64,000 nt of DNA, taken from CAVSJA01 sp963728145. Lineage in GTDB: Bacteria > Bacteroidota > Bacteroidia > Chitinophagales > Chitinophagaceae. Each line of letters begins with the position of its first letter. Position 1 is the stretch's first letter. The notes below the pieces were generated by a model, which made no database searches, had not been told where the DNA came from, and saw only the letters and a list, made by a program, of their open reading frames with translations. The position numbers and the translations under genes are program-made. Below are positions 36,659 through 46,220 of the stretch, one piece after another. The stretch is from the NCBI GenBank assembly GCA_963728145.1, contig CAVSJA010000006.1:124001-188000 (forward strand), read 5' to 3'.

Positions 36659-37291
36659 ATGGAAATACGTGAACGAATAAAGGTTAAGGCTGATGAGTTA
36701 TTCATGCGATACGGGATAAGGTCTGTATCGATGGATGATATAGCAACACATCTTGGCATGTCGAAGAAAACTATCTACCAGTATTTCGCCGATAAGGACG
36801 AGCTGGTTGATGCAGTGGTTGAAGATGATATCCGCAACATGCAAAAAGATTGTTCTTTCTGCAACGATGTGTCCCGCGATGCAGTCGATGAAATATTTCT
36901 GACGATGGAGCAGATCCTGGAGCAGTTTCGTAACATGAACCCGATGGTTTTGTACGACCTTGAAAAATTTCATTACGCTGCGTATCAGAAATTTCTTCGT
37001 CATAAGAATGATTTCCTGATGAAGATCATTTCAGGAAATATCGAAAGGGGGATCAGGGAGGAATTGTACAGGCCAGAAACAAATGTTGATGTCATGAGCA
37101 GGTTCCGGCTTGAATCGATGATGATTCCGTTTAATATCAGCTTGTTTCCCCCAAAAAAGTACAATCTCGCTGATGTAACGCGGGAATTGATCGAGCACTA
37201 TGTCTATGGATTGGCAACCCTTAAAGGACATAAACAAATTCAGAAATACAAACAAGAGTATCTTAAAAAAATCAGTTCAGATGAGAAATAG
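36659..37291 (+). CDS. TetR/AcrR-family repressor of the efflux operon
   Basis: 210 residues. An N-terminal helix-turn-helix is present (RSVSMDDIATHLGMSKKTIY, then QYFADKDELVDAVV), typical of TetR proteins, followed by an alpha-helical ligand domain. It is the first gene of the tetR-tolC-hlyD-RND operon, with an operator palindrome over its own promoter, so autoregulation with derepression by a pump substrate is the likely scheme. Its stop lies 11 bp inside the tolC gene. Confidence 0.92.
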   Translation: MEIRERIKVKADELFMRYGIRSVSMDDIATHLGMSKKTIYQYFADKDELVDAVVEDDIRNMQKDCSFCNDVSRDAVDEIFLTMEQILEQFRNMNPMVLYDLEKFHYAAYQKFLRHKNDFLMKIISGNIERGIREELYRPETNVDVMSRFRLESMMIPFNISLFPPKKYNLADVTRELIEHYVYGLATLKGHKQIQKYKQEYLKKISSDEK

Positions 37292-38684
37292 AAGAATCAT
37301 CGTTCCCGGATTAGCATTATTGCTTTCAATTTTTGCCATTCCGGCAATGGCCCAGCAGAGATATGAATTCTCCGTGAGACAGGCTGTTGATTTTGCAATG
37401 AGGAACAGTGTTCAGGTGAAAAATGCATTGATTGATATTTCCGTTCAGGAACAGACCAATCGCGAATTAACCGGTGCGGCCTATCCTCAGATAAACGGTA
37501 ATCTCGGCGCAACCTATTTTCCAAAAGTACCTGTACAAAGTTTTCCAAACTTTATCGCTCAGGGTACCTATGCGGTTCTTGAGGAAGAAGGTGTGAAGAA
37601 TGCAAGTGGTCAACCAATTGTTTCCCCCTCAGACTTTGGTATAATACAAGCGCAGTTTGGTACAAAGTATACCGGTACAGCTGGTGTAAGCCTGTCTCAA
37701 TTACTTTTCGATGGACAGGTATTTGTCGGTTTGCAGGCAAGAGGAACTGCTATGGATATGGCCAGGGCGAGAGCTGGTGTAACACAGGAACAAATAAAGT
37801 CAAACGTGTATAAGATCTACTACCAACTACTGGTGGGCAGAAGACTTACACAAACTGTTGATGCAAACATCGATCGGGTGAGTAAGTTATTAAGTGATAC
37901 GCGTGAAATCTTTAAGCAGGGTTTTGCCGAAAAGCTTGATGTGGATCGTCTCGAAGTTACGCTGACCAATCTTCGTACAGATAAAGTAAAAGTTACAAAC
38001 CAACTGGATGCAGGATTGCTGGGTCTTAAGTTCCTGATGGGTATGCCACTAAAAGATGACTTGATTCTGACCGACTCTATTTCCGATGAAAATCTCAAGC
38101 GGGATATACTCGATACTACTTATGCTTATTCTGACAGAAAGGAATACCAGCAACTCACTTTTGTCGAAAAGCTTGGAGAATATAATGTGAAACGATACAA
38201 GCTAACCCGTGTTCCTACTGTCGCATTGATGGGTACCTACAGCAAAAACGCGCAACGAAACAGATTTGACTTTTTTGATTGGAACAACCCCTGGTATACG
38301 ACTGCATTGGTGGGAATAAATATAAATGTTCCCATATTTGACGGTTTCGCGAGGGCTTCCCGAATCAAAAAGGCTGACTATGAGCTGCAGCAGACAAGGA
38401 ATATGAGAGAAAATTTGGAGCTACAGATCGACAATGAAGTTGAAACTTCAAGGATCAATCTCAAAAATGCTTTACTCACTGTGGATTTACAAAGACAGAA
38501 TATGACACTGGCGGAATCGGTGTATAATACTTCAGTAAAGAAGTATGAGCAAGGCCTGGGATCAAACCTGGAGATCACTACAGCAAACACCGAATTAAGA
38601 ACAGCACAAGCAAATTATTACCAGTCTCTATATGATGCCATCATTGCCAAGATCGATTACTTCAAGGCAACAGGTAAACTATAG
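37281..38684 (+). CDS. TolC-family outer-membrane efflux protein
   Basis: About 467 residues from the ATG at 37281, beginning a signal peptide (MRNRRIIVPGLALLLSIFAI, then PAMAQ). Two TolC-type repeats of long helices and short strands: VRQAVDFAMRNSVQVKNALI early, and the second-repeat hallmark LGSNLEITTANTELRTAQAN near the end. It forms the outer-membrane channel of the pump encoded downstream. It overlaps the tetR 3' end by 11 bp, showing coupling. Confidence 0.92.
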   Translation: MRNRRIIVPGLALLLSIFAIPAMAQQRYEFSVRQAVDFAMRNSVQVKNALIDISVQEQTNRELTGAAYPQINGNLGATYFPKVPVQSFPNFIAQGTYAVLEEEGVKNASGQPIVSPSDFGIIQAQFGTKYTGTAGVSLSQLLFDGQVFVGLQARGTAMDMARARAGVTQEQIKSNVYKIYYQLLVGRRLTQTVDANIDRVSKLLSDTREIFKQGFAEKLDVDRLEVTLTNLRTDKVKVTNQLDAGLLGLKFLMGMPLKDDLILTDSISDENLKRDILDTTYAYSDRKEYQQLTFVEKLGEYNVKRYKLTRVPTVALMGTYSKNAQRNRFDFFDWNNPWYTTALVGININVPIFDGFARASRIKKADYELQQTRNMRENLELQIDNEVETSRINLKNALLTVDLQRQNMTLAESVYNTSVKKYEQGLGSNLEITTANTELRTAQANYYQSLYDAIIAKIDYFKATGKL

Positions 38685-38727
38685 AACAAATAAGAATAAC
38701 CTTTATATGCCTAATAAAATATCAACA

Positions 38728-39888
38728 ATGAAAAAGATTTATCAACTGGGCGGAGTTGCTTTGATAGCAGTTTTCATTATAGCCTGCAATGCTTCATCTG
38801 GCAGTAAGAAAGAAGAACCATTGGATGTTAAGAAGAAAGAGTTGGCCAAATTGAAGAGCGATCAGGCAGCACTGAGTGAAAAGATCAGCAAGCTTGAACA
38901 GGAGATTTCGAAAATAGATCCATCAGCCGCTGTAAAGCCAAAATTGGTTGCGGTTACTTCAATAGCCAGAACAACTTTTACACACTACATCGATCTGCAA
39001 GGAAAGGTAGAAACAGAAAACATTTATCGCGTTGCCCCCAGGGGATTGGGAGGACAGGTAAAACAGGTTTATGTTAAAGAAGGCGATAATGTGAGAAAGG
39101 GTCAGTTGCTGATAAAGCTGGATGATGCAGTAATGCTTCAAAACATCAAGCAATTGGAAACACAACTCGCCTTTGCCCAGAATATTTTCACTCGTCAGAA
39201 GAATTTGTGGGATCAGGGTATTGGTACCGAAGTTCAGTACCTGACCGCAAAGAACAATGTCGAAAATATCGAAAAGCAGATCTCGACCGCGAAGGAACAA
39301 TTGAGCACTTCCAATGTATACAGTGAAGTTTCCGGTGTGGTTGAATCAGTGACTATCCATCCAGGGGAAACCTTCAGCGGCATGCCTACTTCGACGATTA
39401 CAATCGTGAACCAGGCGGCATTAAAGGCAGTCGTAGAAGTTCCCGAGAATTATTTAGAGAAAGTGAAAAGAGGAACACCGGTATTGATTGAGGTCCCTGA
39501 TATCGGCCGTAAACTGAATTCGAAAATTTCTTTGGTCAGCCAGATGATCAACGCCAATTCAAGATCATTTAGTGCGGAAGCAAAGATTCCCGCTTCAGCC
39601 GATCTTAAGCCAAATCAGATTGCATTGGTAAAGATCCAGGATTATACGAAGACGAACGCAATGGTAATTCCAATGACAACTATACAGACTGATCAGAATG
39701 GAAAATACGTATTCGTGCTTGAAACGGAGAATGGAAAGAAAATTGCCAGGAAGAAAACTGTATTGATTGGTGAAATTTATGGAAGTCAGATCGAAGTGAA
39801 GACAGGTTTGAAAGAAGGTGATCAATTGATCAGCGAAGGCTTCCAAAGCTTATATGACGGGCAGTTGGTAACTACAGAAATCAAATAA
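38728..39888 (+). CDS. HlyD/AcrA-family periplasmic adaptor lipoprotein
   Basis: About 386 residues from the ATG at 38728 (an ATG at 38707 is also in frame). Lipoprotein signal ending FIIACN. A short coiled coil over residues about 30-65 comes before the usual lipoyl, hairpin and barrel domains: VAPRGLGGQVKQVYVKEGDN and VRKGQLLIKLDD, the hairpin near SKLEQ/TAKNNVENIEKQI, then YSEVSGVVESVTIHPGET and IQTDQNGKYVFVLE. It is the adaptor of the RND pump. Confidence 0.92.
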   Translation: MKKIYQLGGVALIAVFIIACNASSGSKKEEPLDVKKKELAKLKSDQAALSEKISKLEQEISKIDPSAAVKPKLVAVTSIARTTFTHYIDLQGKVETENIYRVAPRGLGGQVKQVYVKEGDNVRKGQLLIKLDDAVMLQNIKQLETQLAFAQNIFTRQKNLWDQGIGTEVQYLTAKNNVENIEKQISTAKEQLSTSNVYSEVSGVVESVTIHPGETFSGMPTSTITIVNQAALKAVVEVPENYLEKVKRGTPVLIEVPDIGRKLNSKISLVSQMINANSRSFSAEAKIPASADLKPNQIALVKIQDYTKTNAMVIPMTTIQTDQNGKYVFVLETENGKKIARKKTVLIGEIYGSQIEVKTGLKEGDQLISEGFQSLYDGQLVTTEIK

Positions 39889-39944
39889 AAATAGTCCGCG
39901 GTTAAGACAAGATTAGAAATCCAGAACAGCATAAAGTGAAAGAC

Positions 39945-42900
39945 ATGAGTACTAAAAACAAAGTCTTAGAGAAATTCAAGCAGTTCAAATTAACCAGTTG
40001 GGTTATCGATCATACAACGGTCGCCTATGTGGCAACAATCGCGATTACACTTGTGGGATTGAACATTTTCACCACTCTTCCAAAGGAATCTTATCCTGAT
40101 ATCGTAATTCCGCAGATCTATGTGGCTACAGTGTATGCAGGAACTTCTCCAAAAGATATGGAGAACCTCGTTACAAGACCAATAGAAAAACAAATCAAGG
40201 GTATAACAGGGGCGCGTATTCGCAATATCAAGAGTACATCAATTCAGGATTTCAGTAGTATCCTTGTTGAATTTGAAACGGGCGTCAAGGTTGACGTCGC
40301 AAAACAAAAGGTGAAGGATGCCGTCGATAAAGCAAAGACGGACCTGCCCAATGACCTGACCACCCAACCCGATGTAGTTGAGGTGGCCTTCTCCGATTTC
40401 CCGATCATGTTTGTGAATGTGAGCGGAAATTATGAGCCGATCAAATTAAAGGAGTACGCAGAAAAATTGCAGGATCGATTCGAAGAATTACCTGAAGTCA
40501 ACAAGGCTGATATCGCAGGTGCACCAGAGCGTGAGATCCAGATCAATGTGGATAAATACAAGATGGAAGTAGCGAGCATAAGTTTCACTGATATCTCGAA
40601 TGCTATCGCCAACGAGAACCGTGATATAAGTGCGGGTAATATCAAGATTGGCAATATGCAGCCCAATATCCAGGTAAAGGGCCAGTTTATTTCTGCAGAT
40701 GATATGCTGAATATTGTGATTAAGAATATCCATGGCCAACCTATTTACCTGAAAGACATCGCCCAAATTATTGATACGGTAAAAGAGAAAGAAAGTTATT
40801 CAAGGATCAATAGGAAGAATGTGGTGACCCTGCAGATCGTCAAGCGTGCAGGAGAAAATCTCATCAATACTTCTGATAAGGTAAAGGCTGTTGTGGGAGA
40901 GATGAAGATATCTGAATTGCCTAAAGACCTTATGGTAAGTATCACCGCTGACCAGAGTGTGAATACACGCACTTCCTTTAATGAATTGATCAATACGATG
41001 GTAATTGGGTTTGTACTGGTGTTGATCGTGCTAATGTTCTTCATGGGTGTGAGCAATGCCTTCTTTGTGGCATTGAGTGTTCCTTTAAGTGTATTCATTG
41101 CATTTATGTTCCTGCCATTGGCAGATATAATTGTGGGGACAAGCGTTACCCTCAACTTCATCGTGTTATTTGCCTTATTATTTGGGTTGGGAATTATCGT
41201 GGATGATGCTATCGTAGTAATTGAAAACACGCACCGGATATTTGATAATGGTAAGGTTCCGATTGTGAAGGCGGCTAAGATGGCCGCGGGTGAAGTATGG
41301 ATTCCTGTGCTATCGGGAACGGTTACTACATTGGCGCCATTCTTTCCCTTATTGTTCTGGCCGGGTATCATTGGTAAATTCATGATCTACCTGCCAACAA
41401 TATTGATCCTTACGCTTACTGCTTCATTGATTGTAGCATTTTTGATCAACCCGGTATTTGCGGTTTCCTTCATGAAGCCTGAGCATTATCCTGCCAAAGA
41501 ACCACGCAGTGCGATCTTCCGTAAAAAATGGTTTTGGTTCTTTGTGATAATGGGTGGAGTCCTGCATTTGCTAGGATCCCCCGGCCTGGGAAATTTCGTT
41601 TTGTTGCTGGTTCTCCTTATCATATTCAACAGATATGTGCTTACTAATTTGGTCCATGGATTCCAAACGAAAGTGCTGCCGCGATTAATGAATAGATATG
41701 AACGATCATTGCGATGGGCATTGAAACGAAACAGGCCGGGATGGCTTGTAGCTTCTGTATTTCTTGCGTTTATCGTAGCATTTGCCATGTTATTCTTTTC
41801 GGTTCTGGGTGGTAGAACGAAGACAGAATTTTTCCCGACAGGCGATCCTCCTATAGTTTATGTGTACCTGAAAATGCCCGTTGGTACAAAAACCTCTTAT
41901 ACGGATAGCATGACAATGATGCTCGAGAAAAAAGTGTTCGATGTAATAGGTGAGAACAACCCGATAGTTGAATCGGTGATCTCGAATGTTGGGGTGGGAG
42001 CAACCGACGCGTTTGGAGGAGAAAGAGGAACGCAGCCACATTTGGGTAGAATACAGATCTCATTTGTAGAGTATGAAAAGAGAAACGGAAAGAAAACTTC
42101 GGTGATCGTCGATTCACTGCGAAAAGCCATCAAGGAATTACCAGGCGCTGAAGTTAGTATTGCTGGCCAACAAAATGGACCAGCTTCAGGTGCACCGATA
42201 AATGTCGAGGTGGTCGGTGAAGAGTTTGATGAGATCATTGCGACAGCTGTGGAATTGAAAAACTTCCTTGAAGAAAAAAATATTCCCGGGGTTGAGAAAT
42301 TGAAACTGGATGTGGATGTTTCCAAACCCGAATTAACGCTAACGATTGACCGCGAACGCGCATTACGTGAAGGATTGAGTACGGGACAGATTGGCTTCGA
42401 ATTGCGTACAGCTCTGTTTGGTCGCGAGGCGAGCAAGCTCAAGGAAGGTGAAGATGAATACAAAATCCAGATCCGGTATAATGAAGTGCTTCGGAATAAT
42501 ATAAGTGAGCTTCAGAATTTGAAGATCACTTACCGGCAAAGTAACGGCGACATTCGCCAGGTGCCAATCAGTAGCCTGGTAAAGTTTGATTATACTAATA
42601 CATTGGGTGGTGTGAAGAGAAAGAACCTGAAGCGAATGATCACTATTTATTCGAACCTGATCGATGGATATGATCCAAATGCAGTCAATATCCAGATCGG
42701 TAATGCAATTAGTGAATTCAAAGGCAAGCCAGATGATATTACCGTGCGCCAGACAGGTCAACAGGAAGAACAACAGGAATCCCTAAGTTTCTTGTTCACA
42801 GCGCTAATCATTGCCCTGGGAATGATCTTTGGTATTCTTGTGCTTCAATTCAATTCACTAAGCAAAGCGTTTATTGTATTGACTGAAATATTCTTCAGCA

Positions 42901-43484
42901 TTATCGGCGTGTTCTTTGGATTTGCACTGACGGGAATGAAGATGCCATTGATCATGGTTGCGATGGGTATCGTTGGATTGGCGGGTATCGTAGTGAAGAA
43001 TGCGATTCTCCTTATTGAATTTACTGATGAATTGCGTTCGAGACGAGTGCGTACCAAGGAAGCAATTATTCAGGCGGGTAAGATCAGGATCATTCCTGTA
43101 TTGCTTACCGCGCTTGCAACCATTCTCGGTTTGTTGCCGCTTGCAATAGGCTTGAATATGGATTGGGCATCGCTGTTTACCCACCTTGAGCCGCATATAT
43201 TCCTTGGAGGTGACAGTGTGATATTCTGGGGACCATTATCATGGACCTTGATCTTCGGATTGATCTTCGCGTTCTTCATGACTTTGCTGATGGTGCCTTC
43301 AATGTACCTGATCTCTGAACGCCTGCGTCGTCCGATGACAAAGTTCTATGGAACGAAATGGGTTGCATTGCTTGGATTTACTGGTCCGTTTTTCTTCCTG
43401 CTCGTGTTCATCATGTGGATCGTGAGACTGGTGCAGGGAAAGAAGATGCTACCGCAGTATTTGGGATTCGGCCGTAGGGCTTAG
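39945..43484 (+). CDS. RND-family efflux transporter permease
   Basis: About 1179 residues from the ATG at 39945 (a GTG nine bases upstream is less likely). Twelve TM segments in two halves with periplasmic porter domains after TM1 and TM7. The TM4 proton-relay Asp pair is in LFGLGIIVDDAIVVIENTHR; MAAGEVWIPVLSGTVTTLAP and AGIVVKNAILLIEFTDELRS are the other RND hallmarks. It is longer than AcrB (about 1050), with extra C-terminal TM text (FTGPFFFLLVFIMWIVRLVQ). Substrate: drugs or envelope-toxic compounds, not predictable here. Confidence 0.94.
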   Translation: MSTKNKVLEKFKQFKLTSWVIDHTTVAYVATIAITLVGLNIFTTLPKESYPDIVIPQIYVATVYAGTSPKDMENLVTRPIEKQIKGITGARIRNIKSTSIQDFSSILVEFETGVKVDVAKQKVKDAVDKAKTDLPNDLTTQPDVVEVAFSDFPIMFVNVSGNYEPIKLKEYAEKLQDRFEELPEVNKADIAGAPEREIQINVDKYKMEVASISFTDISNAIANENRDISAGNIKIGNMQPNIQVKGQFISADDMLNIVIKNIHGQPIYLKDIAQIIDTVKEKESYSRINRKNVVTLQIVKRAGENLINTSDKVKAVVGEMKISELPKDLMVSITADQSVNTRTSFNELINTMVIGFVLVLIVLMFFMGVSNAFFVALSVPLSVFIAFMFLPLADIIVGTSVTLNFIVLFALLFGLGIIVDDAIVVIENTHRIFDNGKVPIVKAAKMAAGEVWIPVLSGTVTTLAPFFPLLFWPGIIGKFMIYLPTILILTLTASLIVAFLINPVFAVSFMKPEHYPAKEPRSAIFRKKWFWFFVIMGGVLHLLGSPGLGNFVLLLVLLIIFNRYVLTNLVHGFQTKVLPRLMNRYERSLRWALKRNRPGWLVASVFLAFIVAFAMLFFSVLGGRTKTEFFPTGDPPIVYVYLKMPVGTKTSYTDSMTMMLEKKVFDVIGENNPIVESVISNVGVGATDAFGGERGTQPHLGRIQISFVEYEKRNGKKTSVIVDSLRKAIKELPGAEVSIAGQQNGPASGAPINVEVVGEEFDEIIATAVELKNFLEEKNIPGVEKLKLDVDVSKPELTLTIDRERALREGLSTGQIGFELRTALFGREASKLKEGEDEYKIQIRYNEVLRNNISELQNLKITYRQSNGDIRQVPISSLVKFDYTNTLGGVKRKNLKRMITIYSNLIDGYDPNAVNIQIGNAISEFKGKPDDITVRQTGQQEEQQESLSFLFTALIIALGMIFGILVLQFNSLSKAFIVLTEIFFSIIGVFFGFALTGMKMPLIMVAMGIVGLAGIVVKNAILLIEFTDELRSRRVRTKEAIIQAGKIRIIPVLLTALATILGLLPLAIGLNMDWASLFTHLEPHIFLGGDSVIFWGPLSWTLIFGLIFAFFMTLLMVPSMYLISERLRRPMTKFYGTKWVALLGFTGPFFFLLVFIMWIVRLVQGKKMLPQYLGFGRRA

Positions 43485-43545
43485 TTGATTGGTTAATTGG
43501 TTGATTGGGTTGATTGGGTTGATGGGGTTGATGGGGTTGACAAAG
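43482..43545 (+). repeat. Gene-end tandem word repeat after the RND gene
   Basis: Begins with the TAG stop, then TTGATTGGTTAATTGG and GGGTTGAT words. It pairs with the complementary array at 43617-43678 around a terminator. Confidence 0.85.
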
Positions 43546-43572
43546 TTCGGAAGTTGTTAATCGTATAAATAT

Positions 43573-43602
43573 AAAAAGCATCCTTTTTGGGATGCTTTTT
43601 TA
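43573..43602 (+). terminator. Rho-independent terminator of the efflux operon
   Basis: AAAAAGCATCC-TTTTTG-GGATGCTTTTT: GC-rich core of six pairs, A/T extension, T-tract following. The same GCATCC/GGATGC core is used at 47193-47234. Confidence 0.9.
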
Positions 43603-43616
43603 TTTTACTATATACT

Positions 43617-43678
43617 TTATCAACCTTATCAACCGTCATTCCCGCGAAAGCGGGAACAACTAATCAACCAATCAACCA
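43617..43678 (+). repeat. Complementary word array plus palindrome copy 2
   Basis: ATCAACCTTATCAACC words, then the CGTCATTCCCGCGAAAGC palindrome (43634-43660), then AATCAACCAATCAACC. It is complementary to the array at 43482-43545. Confidence 0.8.
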
Positions 43679-43755
43679 AAGTAAAAGAAATTTATCAACA
43701 AGTTTTCCCGTATTAACACTGTTTGCACAGCCACTATTTGCATTGTTGCTTTCAA

Positions 43756-43763
43756 TAAATTTG
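43756..43763 (+). promoter_or_regulatory. Candidate -7 box of the vWA/OmpA module
   Basis: TAAATTTG fits TAnnTTTG. No good -33 TTG at the expected distance. It would give a leader of about 20 or 60 nt depending on the start used. Confidence 0.4.
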
Positions 43764-43830
43764 GAAACATTCATTAAAACGTACCGACGTGATTATCGCT
43801 GGCAAATCAAAACTATTTGAGAACGGCAAA

Positions 43831-45042
43831 ATGCACTTGCCTGACCTGAGTAACATTATTGTTAAGGACCTGCGGGAATATGGAGTAGAACAGGCTGGGG
43901 CTTACAAGGGAGGCGTGGAAGCATATAAAGGCATGTTGAATAAGATCCGAAGCGGTTCGATCCTCAGCGAGCAGGACGCCATAAAATTAATCCCCAAAAC
44001 AGAAGAAACTAAAAGAAGAATACAGAAGCAAATCGACAGCTTGCTTGAGAAATACTATGAACTTAAAAGCAAAACCGACGAAATACACAACAGCCGAGAT
44101 ATTACAAAAGGATTGGTTCCACTTAAGCAAACTGAGATCGACCTGCTCAAGAACCAGCTGGATGAAATTGAAAGTTCAGTAACGCTTATTCACGGACCAA
44201 AATACAATACGTTCAGTTGGGGTATATTCGGATTCTTACTTTTCTTATTGTTTGCTATTTCGTTTTACCTCCTGTATTTCTACATGAGTGTGGCTGATTT
44301 TGCCTTGAATGGAGTTAACGCTGTAGCACTATTCCAGGAAGGCCAGTTGAATATTCAATTACTTCCTAACCTGAAACGGCTGGTCTACCTCATCATCAAC
44401 TATCCGCCACTGATTGTTTTTCCAACTATCTTCTTTGCGTTAGGCACGTGCATTCATTTGTTTTCTGAAAAAGGAGTTCGTTTTAATAAAGTTGTATGGG
44501 GATTGTTGGGGTTGGTCTTCATTGGTGATGTTCTGCTCGCATTCCAGGTACATTCATCAGTAAATGAAATACTCATCAGGGCCGACAGGGAAGAATTTAA
44601 ATCACTCATCACTCCGTTTTATGCTGACACGAGATTTTACCTGGTGCTTTTCCTGGGATTTGGCGTTTTCGCAATTTGGAGCGCAGTTTATTATCTCATG
44701 CAGGTTGAATGGAACAAACGGAATCAGGCAAGGATGCGTTATCGCAGGATCAGCAGATTGCAAGATGAGATTCTTGAAATGGAACAGAAACGGATGTTTT
44801 ACGAAACAGAAATCCATCACCTCTCAAAGAGAATAGAACAATTGAGCAAGGAAAAAGACCGGATGGTTTTGCCGGTGGATAACATCGAGAAGAGCATTAA
44901 TTATTTCAGAGACGGATGGAGCGGATATTTGTCCACGCTATACGGCCGTGAAAAAGGAGAAGAGCAAATCAGGATAATTAATGATACGACCGAAGCATAC
45001 ATCAAGGACCTGAAAGAATTCCAGGAATCATACTTCAACTAA
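43831..45042 (+). CDS. Four-TM coiled-coil membrane protein (vWA/OmpA module, gene 1)
   Basis: About 403 residues from the ATG at 43831; a GTG at 43789 would add 14 residues and cannot be excluded. A soluble N-terminal part has a coiled coil around residues 55-120 (KIRSGSILSEQD; KRRIQKQIDSLLEKYYELKS). Four TM segments follow near residues 130-152, 186-209, 220-241 and 266-290. A second coiled coil after the last TM (QDEILEMEQKRMFYETEIHH, then LSKRIEQLSKEKDRM) precedes a C-terminal helical tail. I know no family with this order. Gap to the next gene: 12 bp. Confidence 0.78.
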   Translation: MHLPDLSNIIVKDLREYGVEQAGAYKGGVEAYKGMLNKIRSGSILSEQDAIKLIPKTEETKRRIQKQIDSLLEKYYELKSKTDEIHNSRDITKGLVPLKQTEIDLLKNQLDEIESSVTLIHGPKYNTFSWGIFGFLLFLLFAISFYLLYFYMSVADFALNGVNAVALFQEGQLNIQLLPNLKRLVYLIINYPPLIVFPTIFFALGTCIHLFSEKGVRFNKVVWGLLGLVFIGDVLLAFQVHSSVNEILIRADREEFKSLITPFYADTRFYLVLFLGFGVFAIWSAVYYLMQVEWNKRNQARMRYRRISRLQDEILEMEQKRMFYETEIHHLSKRIEQLSKEKDRMVLPVDNIEKSINYFRDGWSGYLSTLYGREKGEEQIRIINDTTEAYIKDLKEFQESYFN

Positions 45043-45054
45043 TACAAAAAGTAT

Positions 45055-46209
45055 ATGAGGCGATCCGGATTTATCGTTATCCTTTCATTGCTTGCGATGG
45101 GCTGCAATGAATTTAAAGACGCGGTAAGAGAAGCAAAAAATGAAACTCCACCTCCACCAAAAGATAATTACATTATTTTGCTCGACCTGAGCGACAGGAT
45201 CCTGGAAAATGACCAGCAACAGATATCAAAAGATCTTACAGTTATTAAGAACATTTATGGATTCTTTAAATCTAACCTGAATAAAAAAGATCCATCGCAC
45301 CTATACTATGCATTGAACGATAAGCTTAAAGTACTCATTGCGCCTCAAAAGTCCACGCCGGGGAAATTGTACGAAGCATCCGGTCTGCTTCGGGTAGACC
45401 TTTCAACTGAACAGCCCGAAAAAAGGTCCAGGCTCGTTCAGGAATCGGAGAAAAAATTTAATACCGTATTGCCCGATGTTTACAGGCAGGCATTGGTGAG
45501 TAAGCATACCTCTGGCTATGCAGGTGCGGATATCTGGAAATATTTTAACGAAGATCTCGCAGACGATCTGGATAAGGATGCACACAATACTCTCTTTATT
45601 ATTACCGATGGTTATCTCGACTTCGAAAAAACAGAAGACCGTCCAAATCTGAATAATCGGTTTACTTCATGCGCACAAATCATCAACACACTGAAAACTC
45701 ATGCCGATTGGAGCTCGCGTTTCGACAATGAGGATTATGGATTGATGTCGGTGACAAAAAAATTTCCCAATCTCCGGGTGGTATTGCTTCAAATGAATCC
45801 CTCCCAGGAATGGCCTGAGGAATATCCTCTTCTTACCAAAATCTGGAGCAAGTGGTTTAAGGAGATGAACATTGATACATTCAGTTTTATAAAGAATGAT
45901 AATATCGGGGAAGTAACAGAATCATTGGGAAAGTTCATTGATATTAAACTAAGTGGAAATACAGCCCCTGTTGCGTGGACAGCAATTGAGCTTCCCGACA
46001 GCAATGCTATCGCACAAAAAAATTCATTTTCATCAGATAAAAAGAACGAACCCGCAGGAGTTATTCTTTCTGCGCAGCCAATTAAAAAAAAAGATAAGTC
46101 GGTAAGCACTGTGTCGACACATGCCATTGATAGTATAGGAGCTCGAAATCAGACCGTGAAACGTCCATTTAAACAAAAAGAGCAGGTATCCTTCGGGCCT
46201 GCTTACTAA
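45055..46209 (+). CDS. vWA-like domain lipoprotein (vWA/OmpA module, gene 2)
   Basis: 384 residues; lipoprotein signal with Cys17 (ILSLLAMGCNEF). After a Pro-rich linker, a von Willebrand A-type fold: DNYIILLDLSDRI carries D44-x-S46-x-R48, the DxSxS-type metal site with the second Ser changed to Arg, and NTLFIITDGYLDF has T184-D-G, the third-motif Asp. The C-terminal part, after about residue 290, is low-complexity (Lys, Ser, Thr). It is likely tethered to a membrane leaflet and may bind a partner through metal. The neighbours suggest a complex with the membrane and OmpA-like proteins. Confidence 0.75.
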   Translation: MRRSGFIVILSLLAMGCNEFKDAVREAKNETPPPPKDNYIILLDLSDRILENDQQQISKDLTVIKNIYGFFKSNLNKKDPSHLYYALNDKLKVLIAPQKSTPGKLYEASGLLRVDLSTEQPEKRSRLVQESEKKFNTVLPDVYRQALVSKHTSGYAGADIWKYFNEDLADDLDKDAHNTLFIITDGYLDFEKTEDRPNLNNRFTSCAQIINTLKTHADWSSRFDNEDYGLMSVTKKFPNLRVVLLQMNPSQEWPEEYPLLTKIWSKWFKEMNIDTFSFIKNDNIGEVTESLGKFIDIKLSGNTAPVAWTAIELPDSNAIAQKNSFSSDKKNEPAGVILSAQPIKKKDKSVSTVSTHAIDSIGARNQTVKRPFKQKEQVSFGPAY

Positions 46210-46220
46210 AAACAACTATT

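Noticed and set aside
41897..42463. 188-residue minus-strand frame inside the RND gene
   Set aside because: Ser-rich low-complexity shadow of a strongly supported transporter gene.
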